Source: Leptodontidium sp. MPI-SDFR-AT-0119
Taxonomy: Eukaryota; Ascomycota; Leotiomycetes; Helotiales; Leptodontidiaceae
Reading direction: 5' to 3'
DNA length: 64,000 nucleotides
Assembly: GCA_020726505.1 (NCBI GenBank)
Contig: JAHLEZ010000009.1
Span: 2,728,001 to 2,792,000 of the forward strand
Positions 55,983 to 64,000 of this stretch are shown here, in pieces (position 1 is the first letter of the stretch; each line of letters begins with the position of its first letter). The notes under the pieces were generated by a model that saw only the letters and a program-made list of their open reading frames with translations, did not search any database and had not been told where the DNA came from. Made by a program: the position numbers and the translations under genes.

Positions 55983-57501
55983 TCATTGGTGCTTTGGGCT
56001 CTCAGGCCAGTTGGGGTACGTACCAGCTTGCGTCGTTGGTCCCGTGGTGGTCACTGCAGAGTTCTTTATTTTAAGCCTCGATGCCATTGGCAGTACACTC
56101 AATTTATTTGGCGCATGAGTGCTGGCTCCTGATCTACTAAGAGGTAGCCTAGCACCTGAGCCTCGGTTTCGCTTTTTAATGACATCTGTCTTGAGAGATA
56201 GGGGTCTAACAACTCCGTGTAGCTTCAAGAAAAGGGCGCAGGCGTTACAAAGGGGATGGCCTTCCTGATTTCTTCGCCAGAGAGGTGTAGTTTGCGTGAA
56301 GTAGTTCGTGCAAGTCGTCGTTATCGCCTTGAGCGCTAGCATAAGGTGCCAAGGGTAGTAGTGGGATCTTCTGCTGCCTATCGCTGCCGATTCTTGGGCG
56401 GTTTTCAGAAAAAGATTGCGTAGATGCATGCCTTCGACCAAGGCAGCTTCCTGAACCTTCCCAGCCGGGAGGAGAAGAAACTATATCTGAAGTCGTGCCT
56501 TCGATAGTGACTTGCTCCAGGAGCCCGTCTGCGTGTTGCGCAGCCTGGGTATTAAATTGTCCTAGGCAACTAGTGTCCCATTGTAATCCTTCTCCAGGCC
56601 CCATCTCTATACTTAGATCCTCTATAGATGTCCGCGCTAATTCAGGTTGCATAATAAGCGTCCGATCCGCAAATGCCGTGCCTTGTTCATCATCATTATG
56701 GGAGTCGCCACCGTAGCTGAACATGTTCTCATGGCCTATGTTGATTGCTCGGTGACGGAAGAGGATGTTCGGATTGGAATACTTCAAGTCGATCAATGTG
56801 CTGAGCTGTTCCCAACGACTTAGGAGACGGAAATAAAGTTGAGGGCCCCGCGCTTGTGGTTGTGGTGAACATGGAATCGCCATTGGCGTCATACATATAT
56901 TGCTGCGCCATCAAGTTTGATAAACTCGATGGTCCTTGGCTGAATGCGTGGATTTGTTGCTGTCGTATATCAATGCAATTGTTGAAGAACTTCTGCTCGT
57001 TCTTGAGGATAGGCTGGCGAGTAGAGATAGCAGACGGACAAGTGGATCCTGGAGGTGAATTCTGCTGTGACAAGCTATCGACATCAGTTAGCGACGATAT
57101 AACTTCCATGATCATCTGTTGTTCTGAACGTGCCGGGTAGCCTCCTCCTGCTTGTGCGTTTGCAGACTCGTAGCCATCATGCGCCATGTGAGATTCTCCA
57201 TCCGTTCCTGGTTTGGCAGTCGCTTCCCGGCCTTGCTGTACAATCTCCATACCTGTATTGCCAACGGGTCCTTCCTCTGCATCTCATACGGGCTACCCAG
57301 CTTCTCACCACCAGCTCGAGGAAGGTGCGCCTGACATCTAGAATCCAATTGTGCAAGTCTGCATGGTTGGAACCGACGAAGGGCCGGGGAGTGGTTGCTG
57401 CCCCGCAGACGAAGTGCCACATCCACTCTGCAAACATTGCCTGAGCATTTCTGATGCGATTCTGATTGGTGTGAGGATGCGCTATTCTCATGATGGCGCA
57501 C
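55983..57501 (-). pseudogene. AreA/NIT2-like GATA nitrogen regulator paralogue, frameshifted and with a damaged zinc finger
   Basis: From the 5' side, '[20 protein letters not shown]' and '[16 protein letters not shown]' (about 57160-57260) match the conserved central block of AreA-type regulators. After frame changes comes 'MFSYGGDSHNDDEQGTAFAD' and 'GQFNTQAAQHADG...VTIEG', with AreA-like spacing. Finally a GATA finger appears: '[20 protein letters not shown]' then '[20 protein letters not shown]' and '[13 protein letters not shown]'. The second zinc ligand Cys is Tyr (TGC>TAC at about 56307), so the C-X2-C...C-X2-C site is incomplete. Segments lie in at least three frames, and the region between the central block and the finger is shortened. 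AreA activates nitrogen-catabolic genes from the nucleus; this copy should not bind DNA normally. It is an extra, decayed paralogue, not the main gene. Confidence 0.78.
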
Positions 57502-58823
57502 ATATCATCAAAAGACAACAAACATTACCGCTCCTTTCACTGGCTTCTTTTGCTGAGGCAGAAGTCGAGATGGCAGATAGCGATAACCAGCTGCTGGTGA
57601 ATTTCCTTGTTCTAGGTATACAAAATCCCCCCTTGATCTAAGGAGATGGCGCCAGGTTCGGAGCTCCTGGATACGCCGGTGAGCATGAACAACTTAACCT
57701 GACTCTAGTGCTCGACAAAGAAAAGCTTACCCCGCTATTACACATGACATGTCAGGAGATTTCTCAATCACCTCAAACGCTCCCTCATTAAAAAGTCAAC
57801 GAATGCTTCCGGACTTCAAGCCTCTCATCATGGCTGCCGAAGAATTCTACCAAGTTCGAAACTCTCAGCTGAATAGAGGAAAGAACTGCGCTTCTAACTA
57901 TTATCTAGGCCAATATTACCGCCAATCTCAGCGCTGACGAGCGGTCTTCTTTGATGGACCATTGTAAAGAACTCGTTCGAAAGGCAGGTGGGACGGTTCG
58001 TGAGGATATGAGCCATCTCCTCGGTCATATCGAGTATGCTTGTATTCTTAGCTTCAGTTGTGTCTCCGACCGAACCGGCTAGCATCTCTGGAGGTTCACT
58101 TTGCTGAATGGCGTGGAAAACCCAATTAAAGGAGATGATGAGAAATTCAAGGGTAAAATCTGTTCCCGCTTCCTGGGCTAAGGCTGGGGTGGGAATTACC
58201 CTCTCCAGGGACGAGATTTATTAAGCGCAACACCTGATCTCCCCCGGCAAACTTCATCATTACATTGTAATTAGTCAGTCCAGAATGTCAACTTGGTTCT
58301 CAGTGTTTCGCTCTCTTATGAGAAGGTACCCGAGACGAAGACGATGATGGAGCGCCGATGAAGTATTGTGCCAGTCCGCCAGTGTGCCAGTGCCAAAGGC
58401 CGCGATGCCCAATGAATCAACGCAAAGAAAGAAAGCAAATCCATGAGGTCCCCTCATTTCCAATAGCTCCCCAATGCCAGAGCAGCCATATGGTTTATAA
58501 CTTATTTATTTGTTTGTTTACATTTTTTTTATTAAATAATGACGAGGTCTTTTCCCCGGCGGCCCTCCACAAGCTTCGGGGAGCCAGGGGACCTCGCTTC
58601 GCGGTCAATTACATAGCTAAAACATTACTTGAAAACGTACTCTATAACGATGTATATTAAATGTTAATTATCAGCCCGTCGCTAGCGCTAAAATCCATGG
58701 CCCTTCGCAAGCTACGGGATGGATTTTCCGGACCTCAGCGGTAGAATATTAAGGTATTTTCGTAACGATTAAAAAGCACTTTACACTGGATTTTGTATAA
58801 TTTGCTTTCCGGACCTCAGCGAG
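57502..58823. other. Intergenic stretch, no supported gene
   Basis: Only short frames are present. Near 58670-58820 the phrase TTTCCGGACCTCAGCG occurs twice (about 58725 and 58806), a small direct repeat just before the microsatellite. Confidence 0.4.
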
Positions 58824-58840
58824 ATGTTTAAATTTTCAAT

Positions 58841-58847
58841 TTATTCT

Positions 58848-58882
<35 letters not shown>

Positions 58883-59003
58883 TTCTTCCTCCTCTTCCTC
58901 CTCTTCCTCTTCTTCCTCCTCTTCCTCCTCTTCCTCCTCTTCCTCCTCTTCCTCCTCTTCCTCCTCTTCCTCCTCTTCCTCCTCTTCCTCCTCTTCCTCC
59001 TCT

Positions 59004-59035
<32 letters not shown>

Positions 59036-60073
59036 TCTTCCTCCTCTTCCTCCTCTTCCTCCTCTTCCTCCTCTTCCTCCTCTTCCTCCTCTTCCTCCTC
59101 TTCCTCCTCTTCCTCCTCTTCCTCCTCTTCCTCCTCTTCCTCCTCTTCCTTCCTCCTCTTCCTCCTCTTCCTCCTCTTCCTCCTCTTCCTCCTCTTCCTC
59201 CTCTTCCTCCTCTTCCTCCTCTTCTCCCTCTGATATATATCTTCCTGGATCCCAAGTTTTCGGGCCCTCCCAATCACCCACAAGTCGTAATCTAGCCTCT
59301 TCTTCTATAGCCGCACGTAATAAAGCCTGCCCGGATCTCCATCGCTGTTCCTCGTTAATAGGAGAAGCTAATCTTTTCGGTGGCCGAGGTTTAGGAGTCT
59401 CTTCTCCATCTGGGTGTTCTAGCACTTGTTCTGGAGGTGTCATTCCCCTTGCAAATGCCTCTTCATCTTCTTCCGGATCATCATTAACCTCTTGCGGATC
59501 TTCTTGCGGACGTAAATCCTCGTGTAAACGCGACCATGTTGATTTCCATTTCTCCCAGCCTTCTTTCGGTGTGTCCTAGCGTCCGTAGGCACTCGCAGGC
59601 TTCTCTCGAGGCTCAGCGTAGCCCTCCCACTGCCGATACGGCCCGTTAAGGTATACCGGTCCCTTCTCAAAAGTTGCCAAATCCCCGTTTTGAAAGTCTC
59701 TACCCCCTTATAGCCACCGCGCCCAATCTTTAAGCCACCATGCCTTCCATTTCTCAAGCCGTAATCGCTCTCGCATAGCCTTCTCTACTACTTGCTGAGC
59801 TTGTGTAAATTGTCGTTTTCGACCCTTTTCCGAAACTGGCTTCCCCTTTCGTTGTCGATAAACATTTGGCAGGCGAGAGAGACAGGATTTATAGGTCTTT
59901 CGGCCAGTAGGATACTCGTCCGTGGACTGCCAGCGTTTGCAAGTTGGGCAGCGTATCGGGCAGGTAATACAGGTAAGCCCGTAACGTTCTGGAAGGGGCC
60001 GGGGTTGTAGTTGGAGCTAATCTCGGGGCCGAAACTGCTGGCAGGCCTCACATTTAGCTTCTGATTCAGACAT
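58841..60073 (-). pseudogene. CxxC-rich ORF with microsatellite-encoded poly-Glu tail
   Basis: An ATG at 60071-60073 opens 'MSESEAKCEACQQFRPRD', a TAG, then 'PERYGLTCITCPIRCPTCKR' and 'YPTGRKTYKSCLSRLPNVYR'. These cysteines (CEAC, CITC, CPTC and a later single Cys) look like zinc ligands. A basic, Trp-rich region ('LRLEKWKAWWLKDWARWL') follows, then 'PEEDEEAFARGMTPPEQVLE' and 'INEEQRWRSGQALLRAAIEE', 'EARLRLVGDWEG', and an uninterrupted poly-Glu/Gly-Arg tract to the stop at 58841-58843. Three internal stops (about 60017 TAG, 59709 TAA and 59578 TAG) fit C>T of Gln codons. I do not recognise the family. Transposon-associated origin is possible. Confidence 0.5.
58844..59226. repeat. TTCCTC/GAGGAA hexanucleotide microsatellite, about 380 bp
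   Basis: Mostly pure TTCCTC repeats on the + strand (TTCCTCTTC variants at the left edge). Two slips, near 59030-59040 and near 59150, change the frame. On the minus strand this reads as Glu runs with one Gly-Arg-rich block between the slips. It is strand-asymmetric (pyrimidine/purine), so triplex formation and replication slippage are likely. Confidence 0.95.
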
Positions 60074-60295
60074 GTGCAAGTTGCAGTTGCGTGTTTGCGT
60101 AGAATTAAGGCGTAAGTGTAGAATTGAGATTTTGGTGTTCCCAGCACGGGCCACAAATACTGTCACCTGACTTCATGCGGAGTACATTTAGATGACCCTG
60201 GCTACATCCTCACCGCTACCTTACCTCCGTATTACCTACTACTGCACAGTATTACCTCCGCAACTCTGCCCAAAAAGCCCAATCCAACCCTTCAC

Positions 60296-61789
60296 ATGAA
60301 CATGAGCGACTGCGATCAGACTAGAAGCGCCAGCATACAGGCTGTCCAGCGCATCGTGCCTACACCTCGGCAATCCCAACTGCTCACCTATCTCCCAGCC
60401 TATCAAGTCCTAATATGCAAAGAATGTCGGTATGCAATACAACCCTTGGCTATCTCTCGCCATCTCAAAGAGCTCCATGGTATCTGTCGCTCGGATCGCG
60501 AGGGGTTTATGACATATACTCGAAGCCTCAGCCTCGCCAATCCCAAAGACGTCCCTCTACCTAAATACGACACCACCCCTGTGCCTTTCCTCCCCACCCA
60601 GCGAGGCTTTACCTGTGGGTTGAGCGGGTGTGACCATCTCTGCGTTACTATCAAGCGTATGAAGAGGCACTGGGCCCACACACACAACGGCGTCATAATA
60701 AACGGGGCTCGTTGGCACCCAGTTGTTTTGCAGACATTTTTTCGTGGTAATCAGCTGAGGTACTTTGTAGTGCGTGGGCTCGCATCACCTTCTCCCATAC
60801 AACCACTCATAGTCAACAGGGCTCCACTGGGAAGTTTTTCTAGTTGGACCTTGGAAGACCTTGATCTTCTTCGGCATTTCAGGTCTTCCACTTGTCTTGA
60901 CGTCAGCCACAGTTCGGAGAGTAGGAGACTATGGCAAACGACAATTCCCGAAATGGCATGCAGCTACCCTTTCCTGAAGTATGGTATACTGGCGTTATCA
61001 GCGCTACACCTCGCATATCTGCGACTTCCAGAGAGGGGGAACTACTTATTAAAAGCCGCTTCGTACCAGAGCAAGGCCCTGCCTCTATTCTGCTCTAGTA
61101 TATCAAATGTCGACGGGGATAACTGCCATCCATTAGTTGCATTCTCGAGGCTCCTTCTTATTTACTGCTACGCATCAGAAGAGCAGGATGAAAAACTTGT
61201 TCTTGCGAGAAGAGGGAATAGATCAGAGTTACTAGACTGGCTGTACATCATTCGGGGCAGTCGCAACATCTTCAAAGACACATGGGAATACATGTTAAAC
61301 GGACCGCTATCGCCAATCTTACAGGAGACTATGTTCCCCGAGCATCTTGCTCCAGTACCAGAGAATATAGAGCATTCTCGGCGTCTCAACTTACTAAGTG
61401 CGATGCCCTTCGCTGGAATGGGGAACAAATCTGTTTCCCAGACACATGCACTAAAGTCTACCGAATTATCCCAGTCCCCGATTCCGGTAGCTCTCGAAGC
61501 GCTCTCGAACGCATTTCCCAAAGCTCAAACAGCTCAATCGCATTCCGTCTACACAGTTTGTATCGCGGTGCGGATCTGGCCAGCACAGGTCTATTCGGAC
61601 TATTTGGCCCTGCTTAAAAAAAATGACCCGGCTGCTCTGATCCTGTTGGCTCATTATTGTGTTCTACTCGAACCCTTTGAATCAAGCTGGTATATGCATA
61701 GCTTCAGGAGGAGATTGTTGCTACGTATCTACAACCAGTTAGATCCAGAATGGCGCCATTGGGTACAGTGGTTGATGGAAAGAATCTAG
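60296..61789 (+). CDS. OrsD-type (DUF3505) C2H2-like / fungal transcription-factor-domain protein, intact
   Basis: A single 497-codon frame. Residues about 35-70 ('YQVLICKECRYAIQPLAISR', 'HLKELH') and about 105-130 ('FTCGLSGCDHLCVTIKRMKR', 'HWAHTHN') form the paired Cys2-His2-like modules of the DUF3505/OrsD family, a class first noted in the orsellinic-acid cluster. From about residue 175 on ('FSSWTLEDLDLLRHFRSSTC', 'YPFLKYGILALSALHLAYLR', 'SALPLF'-like text, 'HYCVLLEPFESSWYMHSFRR' near the end) the protein matches the helical regulatory domain of fungal Zn2Cys6-type factors. The DUF3505 module sits in place of a Zn2Cys6 cluster. No internal stop or obvious intron is present. It is probably a nuclear regulator. 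No biosynthetic genes adjoin it, so its targets are unknown. Confidence 0.82.
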   Translation: MNMSDCDQTRSASIQAVQRIVPTPRQSQLLTYLPAYQVLICKECRYAIQPLAISRHLKELHGICRSDREGFMTYTRSLSLANPKDVPLPKYDTTPVPFLPTQRGFTCGLSGCDHLCVTIKRMKRHWAHTHNGVIINGARWHPVVLQTFFRGNQLRYFVVRGLASPSPIQPLIVNRAPLGSFSSWTLEDLDLLRHFRSSTCLDVSHSSESRRLWQTTIPEMACSYPFLKYGILALSALHLAYLRLPERGNYLLKAASYQSKALPLFCSSISNVDGDNCHPLVAFSRLLLIYCYASEEQDEKLVLARRGNRSELLDWLYIIRGSRNIFKDTWEYMLNGPLSPILQETMFPEHLAPVPENIEHSRRLNLLSAMPFAGMGNKSVSQTHALKSTELSQSPIPVALEALSNAFPKAQTAQSHSVYTVCIAVRIWPAQVYSDYLALLKKNDPAALILLAHYCVLLEPFESSWYMHSFRRRLLLRIYNQLDPEWRHWVQWLMERI

Positions 61790-62218
61790 GAACTAGAGCA
61801 TTTTGAATACACAAATACATCGAATTCAACACTGGTTATAGAATGGGCCTTTTATTCCGCAGCCCTCGATATACCGATGTGTATGCAAGGTACGCATTCC
61901 TTGGTGGGGAATCTGAACCTCGAACCTCGATCAAGCGACACGACACCAATACTTTATAGCACGCAACAGGCACTTGTCCTACACAGAGCATACAATATCA
62001 CATCTACTTCTCGAGAGTCGGAGTTCTTCCTGGGTTCGGATGAGGGTATGAAGGGGTGATTTGGGACGAGAGAGAACGTTGTTGGGAAGCTCTTTCCTTG
62101 TGAGGGCCAGGGATGGTTGTGGAATCACGGTTGTGGTCGTAGCCCATATATTTGGAGAATATATAAAGCCTGTTCTTTTTTGTTGCACATCGCAAAGAAC
62201 AAGACGGGTCTTTGGGCA
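61790..62218. other. Intergenic stretch before the DUF3435 relic
   Basis: No gene is supported. The + frame that enters the DUF3435 relic is open from about 62061, but its first 50 codons do not resemble the family. Confidence 0.4.
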
Positions 62219-63486
62219 CAAGATGTGGGGCCCAGTTGTGTGTACGCCATTAACCTGGAAGCCAGAAATGCTTATGACTCCAATTTTCCGTCGGGCTGAC
62301 GGTGTGGTTACCTCTCCGACGCTCGCGCTCACCTACTCTCAATTCAGGGACTGCTTGAACCGCCTTGGGCTTGCGGCGGGCTTCCTCGAGAAGCTGACTA
62401 GCTATTGCTTCCGTCGTGGGACGGCTAACGTCGTTGACCGTAAGTATTCTATCACATCACAAGCATAGACTACTCTGCTGATGGAGCCTTTTCTTTGTGT
62501 CTAAGTACTGCCACGGATACGGTTCGAGATTAGGTTATGCGACACAACCCGAACTCGGCAGTGTATAACGGAGCTTACATTAATGAAAGGGTGCCGTTCG
62601 ACGTCCTATCTGCTATCCTCGAGCGACCATCTGCAGATAGCATCCTACGCATGCTTACTTACATGAGCCTCATGCGTGATCCTCGCGCTCTAGTTCACGT
62701 GCCGGACGTTCTTGCAGCGCTTCCCCCAGACCCAAGTATCGTCGGCCTCGAGGAGCAGCGGGCTCTGCTAAAAGCTGGAGCTTATCCCCTTAACTGCCAG
62801 AAGCACTTCTGGCACCTTTTTCTTGGGGGGGTTGCCATCACTACAGGGCCCGTGCGCCGGGTAAACAAAAACATCAACAAATACGTTTCCCCTCCTAATT
62901 TCCTACCTAAACACTCTACTTTCAATGCAATCATCATGCCCGAAGACGCAACGAAAGATCCTACCGATGCAGGGACCTTACGACCACTTGTGAAGCCTTT
63001 ACAACGATGATGACTGCCTGTAATCTTGGTGTTCATCGCTTAATTTAGGGTCTGGCGGGGTGTCGCTACAGGGATCTTCAGGGGCACAGATTTCTGGCAG
63101 TTAAGGGGGTAGGATTCAGGGCACGGAGGTTGAGGCGGAAGTTCGGCGTCTTACCGCGGAGATCGGTACTGCCCGGACTCGGTGGCGAAATATCATCTCT
63201 GAGGAGTACCGAGCCGACTACTTCCGCCGTCGCCCGTTAAAAGATATTGAGAGGCAGAACCGTGGACAGCAGGAAGATGAGTATATCGAGCCTGTGGTTA
63301 AACATCAGATTCCCGAACGGGCGCAGCTGGCTGAACTTATCTGCACTCATGTCGCGATATCACCTCACAGAATATTGTCGCACGCCGGATTCACTCTGCC
63401 GGTCTTATAGTCGCTCTCTGTCGCCGTCGCGACGTGCCTCGACGGTACCGACTCCGGGTTGCCTTCCTGCAGCCTGTAATGATCAC
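62219..63486 (+). pseudogene. DUF3435 (fungal tyrosine-recombinase-like) C-terminal part, interrupted by a MITE
   Basis: The first segment reads 'PLTWKPEMLMTPIFRRADGV', 'ALTYSQFRDCLNRLGLAAGF' and 'KLTSYCFRRGTANVVD', the C-terminal catalytic region of DUF3435 proteins (Arg of the YR family in 'YCFRRG'). After a GTAAGT intron, 'VRD' then TAG (Gln expected), 'VMRHNPNSAVYNGAYINERV' and 'LPPDPSIVGLEEQRALLKAG' follow. A 325-bp MITE interrupts the gene after 'AGAY'. Beyond it the family sequence resumes: 'IQGTEVEAEVRRLTAEIGTA', 'RTRWRNIISEEYRADYFRRR' and 'DEYIEPVVKHQIPERAQLAE'. The N-terminal half is missing. DUF3435 recombinases include the captains of giant Starship elements, but this truncated copy alone does not show that such an element is present. 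Confidence 0.78.
62785..63109. mobile_element. 325-bp non-autonomous derivative of the piggyBac-type element
   Basis: Ends TCCCCTTAACTGCCAGAA and its near-complement TTCTGGCAGTTAAGGGGG match the 21.0-kb element termini with one or two changes. About 200 bp just inside the left end also match that element, including the start of its transposase ('MPEDATKDPTDAGTLRP'), and the right part (TTTAGGGTCT...TTCAGG) matches its right end. TA flanks both sides. It is an internal-deletion copy inserted in the DUF3435 gene. Confidence 0.88.
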
Positions 63487-63489
63487 TAG

Positions 63490-64000
63490 CACGCTGAGGT
63501 GACTTTGACACAATAGAATAGCTGGAGGGACACTGAATAATAGCTGGTGATGTTATATAATACAGAAGCTAATTGCTAAGGAGGGAAGGTTATCTCTTCC
63601 CCACTCTGCACGCATATATACGGGGAGTAAGCACTAGGGCACGTGCCATTACACAGCCACCTTTCGTCAAGGAGGCCATGGGGGGGCTGGTGTTTATATA
63701 ATGTTGGAATATTGCCACCAGGTAGATCCAGCATGTTTCGGATGTTCTGACAAACCGGTCCGTGGCAAAAAAAAAAAAAAAATGATGACAAATTAGAACG
63801 TTCAAGATATTTCTTTCTATCTCTAATATTTGCCACTCATTATGGTAAGTTAGATAGTGGGTGTACTAAAGGACTACGTAGATTACTAAAAAACGACGAA
63901 ATCAGGAGATATCTTGTCAATCCGTCACCAGTCATGCCACATTTCAAAGATGACGATCTTATTGTGGTTGACGAACATACGACTTTGGGTAACGAAATGT
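63490..64000. other. Window end, no gene recognised
   Basis: A 17-bp A-run sits at about 63766-63782, and no coding or repeat feature is evident. Confidence 0.4.

Noticed and set aside
58824..59579. Plus-strand Ser/Leu-Pro-rich 251-codon frame over the microsatellite
   Set aside because: It is produced by the TTCCTC array and its flank read on the wrong strand. The minus-strand frame continues into non-repetitive protein-like text on both sides of the stops.
63766..63782. A-run as a LINE or retrogene poly(A) tail
   Set aside because: No upstream retrotransposon coding sequence or target duplication. Simple homopolymer.
1..64000. Whole window as an intact Starship element
   Set aside because: The only DUF3435 gene seen is truncated and internal to one end, and no element boundaries were found.

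Overview
The window looks like an accessory, transposon-rich segment of a filamentous ascomycete (Pezizomycotina) genome. The evidence is short spliced introns (about 45-60 nt) with GTAAGT-type donors, HET-domain genes, fungal rhodopsin-domain membrane proteins, a UstYa-family oxidase, an AreA-like GATA gene, an OrsD-like regulator and a DUF3435 recombinase. Much of the DNA carries the signature of repeat-induced point mutation (RIP): very AT-rich, transition-only divergence between paired LTRs, and coding remnants full of CAA/CAG>TAA/TAG stops. A species cannot be named; a eurotiomycete-like fungus is a guess.

Layout. 1-4.7 kb: RIP-degraded DNA with a copia-like integrase trace and an aminoglycoside-phosphotransferase-like pseudogene. 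5.2-8.2 kb: the most interesting gene-bearing block, an intact three-exon UstYa-type (DUF3328) oxidase facing away from an intact two-exon secreted precursor with two near-identical peptide repeats, a candidate fungal RiPP (dikaritin-like) pair. 9.6-13.4 kb: broken ORFs, a HET pseudogene and a 67-bp minisatellite. 14.2-18.6 kb: a second HET gene split by a 2.2-kb pogo/Fot1-type element at a TA. 18.9-23.6 kb: a Myb/SANT-like ORF, an hAT-type MITE with an 8-bp target duplication, a piggyBac-type element and an hAT transposase fragment. 23.8-26.9 kb: an LTR-internal-LTR-internal-LTR tandem of a gag-only element. 28.2-36.0 and 36.4-43.5 kb: two RIP-killed Gypsy elements in opposite orientations, each with a 5-bp target duplication. 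43.5-45.7 kb: a solo LTR and other remnants. 46.2-47.3 kb: a bHLH regulator pseudogene. 50.1-54.3 kb: two intact convergent rhodopsin-domain membrane protein genes. 56-57.5 kb: an AreA-like pseudogene with a damaged zinc finger. 58.8-60.1 kb: a CxxC-rich ORF whose poly-Glu tail is a hexanucleotide microsatellite. 60.3-61.8 kb: an intact OrsD-type transcription factor ORF. 62.2-63.5 kb: a truncated DUF3435 recombinase carrying a 325-bp MITE derived from the piggyBac-type element.

How it fits together. The intact genes are the UstYa/precursor pair, two rhodopsin-domain proteins and the OrsD-like factor. Most other genes are pseudogenes, and many of their stops are explained by C>T (or G>A) changes, which suggests RIP leaking into low-copy genes between repeats. 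No tRNA, rRNA, CRISPR array or replication origin was recognised. All gene models were built by eye, and no database search was possible.
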